DNA of 5,549 bases, from contig CAMDOJ010000116.1 of assembly GCA_945903555.1 (NCBI GenBank), positions 1-5,549 on the forward strand. The letters are read 5' to 3'. Positions 1 through 5,549 of this stretch are shown in pieces. The number at the start of each line of letters is the position of its first letter. The first letter of the stretch is position 1. The notes below the pieces were generated by a model that saw only the letters and a list, made by a program, of their open reading frames with translations, searched no databases and was not told where the DNA came from. This stretch comes from Chthoniobacter flavus. GTDB taxonomy: Bacteria; Verrucomicrobiota; Verrucomicrobiia; Chthoniobacterales; Terrimicrobiaceae. The position numbers were made by a program, and so were the translations under genes.

Positions 1-492
1 CTTGCGGAGAACCTTCACGAATTCCTCGGGAGTGAAGCGGGCAGCGGAGAATTCCTCCAGCACGTCGAGAACATCACGGCCCCAGAGGAAATTCTCTAAA
101 GAGCCTTTTTCTTCGGGCTTGAGGAGATCGGCTAAGAACGCGCCTGAGCTGTCTTTTTCCGAGACAGCTTGGAGCAGTTGCTTCGAGGGTTCGGTGAGAA
201 TGTAGCTCGTGGTGAGAGCGGTTCCGATGGTTGCAGGGGTTCCGTCGGCCGTGGTCACCGGTTCCTCGCCTGAGAAGCCGAGGTTTTTTAAGATCAAGTC
301 AACGAGGGCAGGGGTATTTGCCGGGAAAATCCCGAGGGAGTCGCCGACCTCGTATTTCAGGCCCGAGCCTGCGAGTGAAATTTCAAAATGACGTGTATCC
401 TTGTTCGACCCTTCGCCCGTTAACTTTTGATTGACAGACAACACAGCCGGAAAGGGGTTCTTGCGAGAAAAGCCTGATTCCGATGAAGACAT
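1..492 (-). CDS. cysJ: Sulfite reductase flavoprotein (CysJ-type), FAD-binding part, 5' portion only
   Basis: Reading leftwards from the ATG at 492, the frame stays open for 164 codons to the window edge, so the C-terminal part is missing. Residues 12-60 match the FAD-binding (cytochrome-P450-reductase type) domain of CysJ closely: NPFPAVLSVNQKLTG, then KDTRHFEISLAGSGL, then YEVGDSLGIFPAN. This includes the GDSLG segment typical of the family, and the following EEPVT stretch also resembles E. coli CysJ. Residues 85-164 fit the helical connecting domain. The family passes NADPH electrons through FAD to the sulfite reductase haemoprotein in assimilatory sulfate reduction. The protein begins where the linker after the flavodoxin domain would be in E. 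coli CysJ, so it lacks the FMN-binding flavodoxin domain. The ATG is preceded by no purine-rich ribosome-binding site. Related diflavin reductases cannot be excluded without the NADPH-binding end, but the CysJ resemblance is strong. Confidence 0.85.
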   Translation of the reverse strand, partial: MSSSESGFSRKNPFPAVLSVNQKLTGEGSNKDTRHFEISLAGSGLKYEVGDSLGIFPANTPALVDLILKNLGFSGEEPVTTADGTPATIGTALTTSYILTEPSKQLLQAVSEKDSSGAFLADLLKPEEKGSLENFLWGRDVLDVLEEFSAARFTPEEFVKVLRK

Positions 493-681
493 AAGTCGGG
501 TAGTAAAAATAAGGATGGTCGATCGTGCAAGGCGGGATTCGCGTATTTGAGAGGCGAAGGAAGGGTGATTGACCACGGAGGACACGGAGGGCACAGAGGA
601 TGAGGGGGTTGCATCCTTAAGGGGGTGGGTGGTTTTTGTTCAAGAAACTCCTTCAGAGGGAGGTCTTGTTGTGAATGTCGC
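493..681. other. Intergenic spacer between mnmE and cysJ
   Basis: This 189-bp spacer contains the 9-bp tandem repeat, a run of G-rich plus-strand sequence (604-632) and an 8-bp palindrome CCTTAAGG (615-622). A TTGCAC hexamer lies on the minus strand upstream of cysJ, but no -10 at good spacing goes with it. A weak 4-bp stem downstream of mnmE (648-662) is too poor to call a terminator. No gene is supported here. Confidence 0.6.
574..600. repeat. Three tandem 9-bp units, CACGGAGGA-type intergenic repeat
   Basis: Three head-to-tail 9-bp units are visible: CACGGAGGA (574-582), CACGGAGGG (583-591) and CACAGAGGA (592-600), preceded by AC. They differ at one or two positions. The units lie in the 189-bp spacer between the mnmE stop and the cysJ start. 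Sequences of this form occur as short dispersed intergenic elements in several large bacterial genomes, from memory of Verrucomicrobia, Planctomycetes and Acidobacteria, and give rise to spurious predicted proteins containing TTEDTEGTED or CPPCPPW. Both of those peptides appear here in overlapping false frames. The function of the repeat is not known to me. Confidence 0.8.
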
Positions 682-2013
682 TTATTTTCCGATGCAGAAA
701 CGGCTGAAGATTCCGCCGAGAATTTCTTCGGTGTCCGTGGCGCCGACGATGCGACCGAGTGAGTCGAGCGCGGAGCGGAGTTCCACGGCGCTGAGTTCGG
801 GAGGGGCATTCGTGCTCACGAGAGCGGCTGCGGCCTGCAACGATTCGAGGGTCGATTCGAGAAGGGTTTTGTGTCGGGCATTGATCGCCGCCAACGAGTC
901 GCCGGCGGCGAGTTGTCCGATACCCGTGGCTTGAATCATCGCGTCAACGAGGGCGGGGAGGCCCTCGCCGGTTTTTGAGGAAATGCCGCAGACGTGCGCG
1001 GGAATGGAAGTGCCGGAGCTGAGGAGGTCGATTTTGTTTGCGACGAGGATTTCTTTTTCGTGAAGGCTGGATGAGGGGACTGGCGAAGTCGCATCGACGA
1101 TGTGAAGAACGAGGTCGGCATTTTCGATGGCGCGGCCGGAGCGGGCCACTCCCTCGCGCTCGACGGGATCTAAGGTTTCCCTGAGGCCCGCTGTATCGGT
1201 GAGGCGGAAAAGGATGCCGCGCAAGCAGGCGGTTTCCTCAATCGTGTCTCGGGTTGTGCCTGGTTGTTCGTTGACGATGGCGCGTTCCATGCCGAGGAGT
1301 CGGTTGAGGAGGCTCGATTTACCGGCATTCGGAAGCCCGGCAATCGCGACACGAACACCTTCACGGAGGATGCGGCCGTCGTCGGCTGTGTCGAGAAGCC
1401 GCGATGTGCGGGCCATGGTGGTGGTGATTTTTTCAGTGAGATGACGCCCAGTGGCAGGGTCGATCCCTTCCTCGGGAAAATCAATCCACGCTTCAAGGTG
1501 AACAACGATATCAAAGACATCGCCACGGAGCTCCAGAATCTCATTGCCGAGTCGGCCCTCGAGTTGTTGGGAAGCGGCGCGAAGGGCGAGCGGGGTGCGA
1601 GCGTGGATGATATCCATGATCGCCTCGGCTTGCGTGAGATCGATTTTTCCGTTGTAGAAGGCCCGTTGGGAAAACTCTCCGGGTTCCGCCGCGCGCGCTC
1701 CAGCGCGGAGCGCCAGTTCCAGTGTGCGAGCGGATAGGAGGATGCCGCCATGGCAGGAGATCTCAGCCATATCCTCGCCAGTGAAGCTTGAAGGGGCTTG
1801 GAATGAAGTCAGGAGGACTTGGTCGAGAGTTTCCCCGTTTTCCTGAATTCGACCGTAGATGGCCTTTCTAGGGGTTAGCGAGGTTTGTGAATGGAAGGGC
1901 TCAAAAATCCGATTTGCGATCGCGTGGGCAATCGGTCCAGAAATTCTCACCAACGCGATCGCTCCCTCGCCGGGCGGTGTTGCCACGGCGGCAATGGTGT
2001 CCAAGTGCGACAT
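682..2013 (-). CDS. mnmE: tRNA modification GTPase MnmE (TrmE)
   Basis: This 443-residue protein has full family length. With MnmG it installs the (carboxymethyl)aminomethyl group at C5 of wobble U34 in certain tRNAs, using GTP hydrolysis and a folate one-carbon donor, in the cytoplasm. The order seen is an N-terminal folate-binding domain (about 1-118, starting DTIAAVATPPGEGAIALVR), a helical segment opening with the family signature PGEFSQRAFYNGKIDLTQAE (111-130), a Ras-like G domain (about 219-372), and a return to the helical domain. G-domain motifs are intact: P-loop GLPNAGKS (226-233), GTTRDT (252-257), DTAG (273-276), NKID (326-329) and a G5-like ISSKTG (344-349). The chain ends in FCIGK, the C-x-G-K motif whose cysteine is characteristic of MnmE. 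The ATG lies 3 bp after the hisC stop with no Shine-Dalgarno sequence, so translation is probably coupled. The partner gene mnmG is not in the window. Confidence 0.98.
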   Translation of the reverse strand: MSHLDTIAAVATPPGEGAIALVRISGPIAHAIANRIFEPFHSQTSLTPRKAIYGRIQENGETLDQVLLTSFQAPSSFTGEDMAEISCHGGILLSARTLELALRAGARAAEPGEFSQRAFYNGKIDLTQAEAIMDIIHARTPLALRAASQQLEGRLGNEILELRGDVFDIVVHLEAWIDFPEEGIDPATGRHLTEKITTTMARTSRLLDTADDGRILREGVRVAIAGLPNAGKSSLLNRLLGMERAIVNEQPGTTRDTIEETACLRGILFRLTDTAGLRETLDPVEREGVARSGRAIENADLVLHIVDATSPVPSSSLHEKEILVANKIDLLSSGTSIPAHVCGISSKTGEGLPALVDAMIQATGIGQLAAGDSLAAINARHKTLLESTLESLQAAAALVSTNAPPELSAVELRSALDSLGRIVGATDTEEILGGIFSRFCIGK

Positions 2014-2016
2014 GGA

Positions 2017-3138
2017 TCAGGCGGCAGCTTTTGTGGCGTGAGCGATGGCGCCTTCTTGATCGAGCGCACGAAGGTCCGCGATGAAGCGGCGGTTCTGCTC
2101 CATCGTGCCAACGGAAACCCGAATCCAATCAGGTAATTTGTAGCTCCGCATCGCGCGGACGATGATGCCACGGCGAAGAAGGGCTTGGAAAACCGCATCA
2201 CCGTCGCCTACTTGGAGGAGGACAAAATTGGCCACGCTTGGGATAAAGTGGAGCCCCATCGCGGTGAATTCCGCTTGGAGATATTCGCGGCCCTCATTGG
2301 TGAGTACGCGTGTGCGGCGCATGTGGGTTTCATCCCCCAATCCAGCAAGGGCGCCAGCCTGAGCGATGCCATTGGCATTGAAAGGTTGGCGGGTTTTTTG
2401 GAGGACCTCAGCGATTTTTGTAGGGGCGATTCCGTAGCCGATACGGAGATTGGCCAAGCCTTGGATCTTTGAAAAAGTGCGCATCACAACCACATTTCGG
2501 CCTTCGCGTACATAGCGGAGGACGTCCGGAGCATGATCGAGAAACTCAAAGTAGGCCTCGTCGAAGATCACCAGCACATGATCGGGAACGCTCGCCATGA
2601 ATCGGTCGATGGCTTCTTGCGTGACCATTGTTCCTGTCGGGTTGTTCGGATTCGCAATAAAAAGCTGACGAGTTTTCGGTGTGATTGCAGCCAGCATGGC
2701 GTCGAGATCGTGAGTGTATCCGGGGTCAGCGACTTCTATGGTCGTGGCGCCGAAAAGTTGCGCCATGAGCGAGTAAACAGCGAAAGCATGTTTCGCGGTG
2801 ATCACCTCGTCGCCGGGTTCAAGAAATGCATGGCCGATGAATTCGATAATTTCGTTCGAGCCATTTCCGAGGATGATATTTTCCCGATTGACGCCGAGTC
2901 TTTGCGCGATGGCATTGCGGAGGGCCCAAGCGCCCCCATCGGGATAAAAATGCGAACGTTGGAGCATGGCTATCATCGCTTCCAGCGCAACGGGGGATGG
3001 GCCGAGCGGGTTTTCATTCGATGCGAGTTTGATGATCGCCGATGGGTCCAGCCCCATTTCGCGGGCGAGTTCTTCCACCGGTTTGCCTGGTTCGTAGGCC
3101 GTGAGATTAAGGATGTGCTGATGAGCGGAGTTCCACAT
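2017..3138 (-). CDS. hisC: Histidinol-phosphate aminotransferase
   Basis: This 373-residue class I/II (fold type I) PLP aminotransferase transfers an amino group from glutamate to imidazole-acetol phosphate, giving L-histidinol phosphate in histidine biosynthesis. Visible landmarks, numbered from the ATG at 3138, are SNENPLGPSP (from residue 40), the NPNNPTG loop (163-169), the PLP-phenol-contacting DEAY (193-196), and TFSK with the Schiff-base lysine at about K224. These are followed by LRIGYG (231-236) and RVSVG with the substrate-carboxylate arginine (340-344). An in-frame TTG at 3186 would add 16 lysine-rich residues, but the family begins near the MWNSAHQHILNLTAYEPGKP-type segment, so I chose the ATG. 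No Shine-Dalgarno precedes it, but an AT-rich box lies 6 bp upstream. It overlaps nothing and ends 3 bp before mnmE. Related HisC-like or aromatic aminotransferases are a remote alternative. Confidence 0.92.
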   Translation of the reverse strand: MWNSAHQHILNLTAYEPGKPVEELAREMGLDPSAIIKLASNENPLGPSPVALEAMIAMLQRSHFYPDGGAWALRNAIAQRLGVNRENIILGNGSNEIIEFIGHAFLEPGDEVITAKHAFAVYSLMAQLFGATTIEVADPGYTHDLDAMLAAITPKTRQLFIANPNNPTGTMVTQEAIDRFMASVPDHVLVIFDEAYFEFLDHAPDVLRYVREGRNVVVMRTFSKIQGLANLRIGYGIAPTKIAEVLQKTRQPFNANGIAQAGALAGLGDETHMRRTRVLTNEGREYLQAEFTAMGLHFIPSVANFVLLQVGDGDAVFQALLRRGIIVRAMRSYKLPDWIRVSVGTMEQNRRFIADLRALDQEGAIAHATKAAA

Positions 3139-3259
3139 GCGAGATATATAAAATGGGTTCGTGTTTTTCTTTTTGTGACGGATCAAATGTTCTTCAGGCT
3201 AAACTAGACCTAACTTTGGTGGAATCGCAATGCGAGGGTTTCACGGGTGCTCAGATCGA
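3139..3259. other. Intergenic spacer between trmD and hisC
   Basis: This 121-bp gap separates two genes of the same orientation. It holds no convincing terminator: I see no GC-rich stem followed by a T-run on the minus strand. It contains a compact near-palindrome TCGCAATGCGA (3225-3235) with no room for a loop, and the AT-rich box next to hisC. Read-through from trmD into hisC is therefore possible, as is a separate hisC promoter. The sequence does not decide between them. Confidence 0.5.
3145..3150 (-). promoter_or_regulatory. -10-like TATATA box immediately before hisC
   Basis: Read on the minus strand, TATATA ends 6 nt before the hisC ATG, inside the AT-rich stretch TTTTATATAT. If used as a -10 hexamer, transcription would begin at or within a base or two of the start codon. 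I see no good -35 hexamer about 17 bp upstream, where the sequence is A-rich. The box may therefore be chance AT-richness, and transcription could come from trmD instead. Confidence 0.25.
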
Positions 3260-3940
3260 TCAGGGAGAGGAAGGTTTAATCAAGTCTGGGCGGCGTTTGA
3301 TCGTTGTCGCCAGCGCCGTTTCCTTCCGCCATTCCGCAATCGCTTTGTGGTTTCCTGAGAGCAGGACGTCGGGGACCTTCCATCCTTTGTATTCGGAGGG
3401 TCGCGTGAAGTGGGGGTGATCCAAAATTCCCTCGGCGAACGAATCCTGCTCAGCGGATTGATCATCCCCCAAGACACCCGGGATGAGGCGGACAACGGCA
3501 TCTGTGATGACTAATGCTGGCAGCACGCCGCTCGTCAAAACGTAGTCGCCGATGGAAATTTCATCGTCCACGAGATGGTCTGCGACTCTTTGATCTATGC
3601 CTTCGTAGTGTCCGCAAAGGAAAATGAGGTCGGTTTCCAGAGCGAGTTCTCGTGCGATTTGATCAGAAAAACATCGCCCCTGCGGAGACATGAGGATGAC
3701 TTTGGAGTCGGAGCTTCGTATTTCTGAAAGAGCCTGATCTATCGGTTCGATCTTCATCACCATGCCTGGGCCGCCGCCATAGGGGGCGTCATCCACGGTG
3801 CGGTGGCGGTCGCTTGTCCATCTCCGCAAGTCCACAGCTTCGAGGGTGGCGAGGTTTTTCTCACACGCCCGCTTAAGAATGCTTTCATTGAAAACACTAC
3901 GGCAGACATCGGGAAAGATGGTTAGGATTTGAATTTTCAC
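3260..3940 (-). CDS. trmD: tRNA (guanine-37-N1)-methyltransferase TrmD
   Basis: This 226-residue SPOUT-class methyltransferase transfers a methyl group from S-adenosylmethionine to N1 of G37 next to the anticodon, which suppresses +1 frameshifting. Recognisable blocks are the start MKIQILTIFPD, VDDAPYGGGPGMVMK (49-63), ILMSPQGR (82-89), LCGHYEGIDQRV (108-119), and the trefoil-knot segment SIGDYVLTSGVLPA (129-142). These are followed by VVRLIPGVLG (149-158), EQDSFAEGILDHPHFTRP (164-181) and the late VLLSGNH (192-198). R151 and D166 align with the E. coli catalytic R154 and D169. The knot loop reads TSGV where E. coli has SGGE, and the C-terminus is shorter than the roughly 255 residues of E. 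coli. The start is GTG at 3940, the only plausible initiation codon that gives the canonical N-terminus. No Shine-Dalgarno precedes it. The usual neighbours rpsP, rimM and rplS are absent, and the gene diverges from the PBP gene 56 bp away. Confidence 0.97.
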   Translation of the reverse strand: MKIQILTIFPDVCRSVFNESILKRACEKNLATLEAVDLRRWTSDRHRTVDDAPYGGGPGMVMKIEPIDQALSEIRSSDSKVILMSPQGRCFSDQIARELALETDLIFLCGHYEGIDQRVADHLVDDEISIGDYVLTSGVLPALVITDAVVRLIPGVLGDDQSAEQDSFAEGILDHPHFTRPSEYKGWKVPDVLLSGNHKAIAEWRKETALATTIKRRPDLIKPSSP

Positions 3941-3961
3941 AGGCCGACACGAAGATTGCGT

Positions 3962-3989
3962 TTGAGAGCATTCTTGAAAATGCTTTAAT
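3962..3989 (+). promoter_or_regulatory. Candidate sigma70-type promoter for the PBP gene
   Basis: A -35-like TTGAGA (3962-3967) and a -10-like TTTAAT (3984-3989) are separated by 16 bp. Each matches the consensus at five of six positions. The -10 ends 7 nt before the GTG start at 3997, so the predicted transcript would begin at or one base before the start codon and would be leaderless. This is a motif match by eye in a 56-bp divergent gap that must hold promoters for one or both genes. Confidence 0.4.
3967..3984. repeat. 18-bp dyad in the trmD/PBP divergent region
   Basis: AGCATT (3967-3972) and AATGCT (3979-3984) form a perfect 6-bp inverted repeat around the 6-bp centre CTTGAA. The dyad fills the spacer between the candidate -35 and -10 hexamers of the PBP promoter and lies about 27 bp upstream of the trmD start. 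That position would suit an operator, though 6-bp arms also arise by chance. I do not recognise the motif as the site of a named regulator. Confidence 0.35.
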
Positions 3990-3996
3990 TCGACAA

Positions 3997-5549
3997 GTGC
4001 CCAAGCCTAAATCCAGTCCGTCGCATCGCAAGTCCAAGCCGCCTGCAGCTAAATCGAGGCCGAGCCTTCGCCAGCGGTTCCTTGTTTCCCTCATCAAGAT
4101 CGGCATTGTGACAATCCTTCTCTGGGGCCTTATTGGGTCGGCTTACTATGCGTGGGCGACGCGATTTGATCTGAAGACCATCCACAAGATGAACGAACGC
4201 TCGGTTATTTTTGACCACGAGGGCAAATATTATTCCCGCTTAGCCGGCGAGAACCGCGAGGTGGTCCCATTTGATAAGGTCTCCAACTTTTTCATCAATG
4301 CCCTGATCAGTCGCGAGGATACGCGATTTTATAAGCACCATGGGGTCGATCCAATCGGTGTCGCTCGCGCTGTCGTTCGCAATCTTTTTTTGGGTGGATT
4401 TCGCGAAGGAGCTAGCACAATCACACAACAACTCGCTCGTAACAGCTTTCCGCTCGGAGGGAAAAACCTCCACCGCAAACTTATTGAAGCGGCTTTGGCA
4501 TTCCGTATTGAGACCGAGTTGAGCAAAGAGGAGATATTGGAAGGCTATGTGAACCGGATTTATTTTGGTTCGGGAACGTATGGGATTGAGGCTGCCAGCC
4601 AAACCTACTTTGGAAAATCCGCAGCGAAGTTGAATCTTCAAGAATCTGGGGCCTTGGCTGGACTCATTCGCAGTCCGAATCGATTTTCTCCGCTGAACAA
4701 TCCAGAGGGCTGTATTCGCGAGCGCAACACGGTTCTTGGTCGGATGCTTTATCTCGGTCTTGTGAGCAACATGGAATATGAAGAAGCCATCGCCAGTCCT
4801 CTTGTGGCCATGGCCGCCACAAAGACTTCGCCGGAGCAGAACTGGGCGATGGATGCCATCTTGCGCGAGCTCGATCTTGTTCTCGAGCCAGGGCAAATGG
4901 GCGCTGGAGGATTGAAGATTTACACCACGATTGATGGACCGCTCCAGGTGGCTGCCGAAAAGGCTGTTCAGACCCGTCTTCTTCAAGTGGAAGCGCAGCA
5001 GGGCTATCCTCACAAGCCTATGGCGGATTTTACTAGTGCCATTCTCGATAGGGAAAAATCGGCTCCCTACCTGCAATCTGCCGCTATTGCATTTGATAAT
5101 AAATCGGGAGGAATCCGAGCTATCGTGGGCGGTCGCGACTACGATAAAAGTAAGTTTCATCGGGCTCTTTATGGGAGGCGACAGGCTGGATCTGTTGTGA
5201 AGCCGTTCGTTTACGCCTGTGCATTCGAAGCTGGAATGCCCGCCAACGAACCCATCTCTGATGATCGTATTCAGGTTGGTGAAATCCCCCAGAAGTATGG
5301 TCATTACGATCCCTCGAATTCGGATAAGACCCATCGCGGCATTCAGTCAGCGGGCGAGGGGTTGATTGATTCACGGAATACGATGAGTGTTAGGGTGGGT
5401 CTCCGTGCGGGTTTGGATCGGATTGCGGACAAGCTCATTCGGGCTGGTCTAACCGAAAATCCGCCCCGTTTTCCCTCGCTTTGTCTAGGCACATTTGAAA
5501 CCAGCCTCAAAGATATCACTGCCGCCTATACGGTCTTTGCAACAGGAGG
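3997..5549 (+). CDS. Class A penicillin-binding protein (PBP1A-like transglycosylase/transpeptidase), 3' end missing
   Basis: The frame is open from GTG 3997 to the right edge (517 codons), so the end of the transpeptidase domain lies outside. This family polymerises lipid II and cross-links the glycan strands on the outer face of the inner membrane. Residues 1-30 are a basic, proline-rich cytoplasmic tail, and about 33-53 form a membrane anchor. A GT51 glycosyltransferase domain follows, with REDTRFYKHHGVD (106-118, catalytic E107), REGASTITQQLARN (136-149), RKLIEAALAFRIE (160-172) and ILEGYVNRIYFG (180-191). The transpeptidase domain begins near 360. Its catalytic serine is S399 in SVVK (399-402), and SRN (459-461) is the SxN motif. 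The KTG motif is expected beyond the window. The first in-frame ATG (4189) would delete the membrane anchor, so I chose the GTG. An in-frame TGA at 3889 limits upstream extension. No Shine-Dalgarno sequence is seen. It diverges from trmD. Confidence 0.95.
   Translation, partial: MPKPKSSPSHRKSKPPAAKSRPSLRQRFLVSLIKIGIVTILLWGLIGSAYYAWATRFDLKTIHKMNERSVIFDHEGKYYSRLAGENREVVPFDKVSNFFINALISREDTRFYKHHGVDPIGVARAVVRNLFLGGFREGASTITQQLARNSFPLGGKNLHRKLIEAALAFRIETELSKEEILEGYVNRIYFGSGTYGIEAASQTYFGKSAAKLNLQESGALAGLIRSPNRFSPLNNPEGCIRERNTVLGRMLYLGLVSNMEYEEAIASPLVAMAATKTSPEQNWAMDAILRELDLVLEPGQMGAGGLKIYTTIDGPLQVAAEKAVQTRLLQVEAQQGYPHKPMADFTSAILDREKSAPYLQSAAIAFDNKSGGIRAIVGGRDYDKSKFHRALYGRRQAGSVVKPFVYACAFEAGMPANEPISDDRIQVGEIPQKYGHYDPSNSDKTHRGIQSAGEGLIDSRNTMSVRVGLRAGLDRIADKLIRAGLTENPPRFPSLCLGTFETSLKDITAAYTVFATG

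Noticed and set aside
604..632. Possible G-quadruplex in the mnmE/cysJ spacer
   Set aside because: Only three runs of three or more G are present, and the first loop is 12 nt, so the usual four-run pattern is not met.
648..662. Possible terminator hairpin after mnmE
   Set aside because: The stem is only 4 bp (CTCC/GGAG) with a 7-nt loop and no clean T-run, so it is too weak.
420..809. A minus-strand frame containing CPPCPPW that bridges mnmE and cysJ
   Set aside because: It overlaps both real genes in another frame, and its middle is the translated repeat.
569..934. A plus-strand frame starting TTEDTEGTED
   Set aside because: It starts at TTG inside the 9-bp repeat and continues antisense to mnmE. 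It is a repeat-derived false protein.
1916..1962. Two GCGATCGC octamers 39 bp apart, resembling the cyanobacterial HIP1 palindrome
   Set aside because: Both lie inside conserved mnmE coding sequence, no others stand out, and none of the genes looks cyanobacterial. Chance is adequate.
3139..3186. A 16-residue N-terminal extension of HisC from TTG 3186
   Set aside because: The extension is lysine- and asparagine-rich, unlike the family, and the ATG at 3138 gives the canonical N-terminus.
2533..3207. A 224-codon plus-strand frame
   Set aside because: It lies wholly opposite hisC, shows no domain, and is explained as its shadow.
3875..3975. A 9-bp match (AGCATTCTT) between the trmD coding strand and the PBP promoter dyad
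   Set aside because: It is short, and one copy encodes conserved TrmD residues (SIL), so it is most likely coincidence.
3897..4218. Minus-strand frames upstream of trmD that could extend or precede it
   Set aside because: They are out of frame with trmD and opposite the PBP N-terminus. The TrmD N-terminus is already canonical at the GTG.
4240..5334. A 364-codon open frame on the minus strand opposite the PBP gene
   Set aside because: It is antisense to a well-supported PBP with intact motifs, has no recognisable domain, and is composed as a shadow frame of codon-biased sequence.

Overview
This window looks like an ordinary core-genome segment of a free-living, GC-moderate Gram-negative bacterium. 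The closest fit I can suggest is Verrucomicrobiota. That rests on the style of the HisC N-terminus, a sulfite-reductase flavoprotein without a flavodoxin domain, the TrmD loop variant, the lack of Shine-Dalgarno sequences, and an intergenic CACGGAGGA-type repeat that I associate with Verrucomicrobia, Planctomycetes and Acidobacteria. The assignment is from memory of family sequences, not from a search, and I hold it at moderate to low confidence.

Layout: four genes lie on the minus strand and one on the plus strand. Reading the minus strand from right to left, trmD (3940-3260) is followed by a 121-bp gap and hisC (3138-2017). After only 3 bp comes mnmE (2013-682), then a 189-bp gap, then the first 164 codons of a CysJ-type flavoprotein gene (492 to the left edge). 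Diverging from trmD across a 56-bp gap, a class A penicillin-binding protein gene starts at 3997 and runs off the right edge. The two gaps of more than 100 bp hold a short 9-bp tandem repeat (574-600) and an AT-rich box just before hisC. The trmD/PBP gap holds a promoter-like sequence with a dyad between its -35 and -10 hexamers.

Function: trmD and mnmE both modify tRNA anticodon loops (m1G37 and the wobble U34 modification), and hisC supplies histidine. hisC and mnmE are almost certainly co-transcribed. trmD may belong to the same unit or precede it. The flavoprotein would pass NADPH electrons to sulfite reductase, and the PBP polymerises and cross-links peptidoglycan. The cluster has no obvious single theme beyond housekeeping.

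I found no RNA gene, CRISPR array, insertion sequence, prophage or defence system. No new system is evident. The observations worth a second look are the dispersed-type repeat, the consistent absence of ribosome-binding sites with -10-like boxes unusually close to two starts, the dyad in the divergent promoter region, the flavodoxin-less CysJ, and the placement of trmD away from its usual ribosomal-protein operon.
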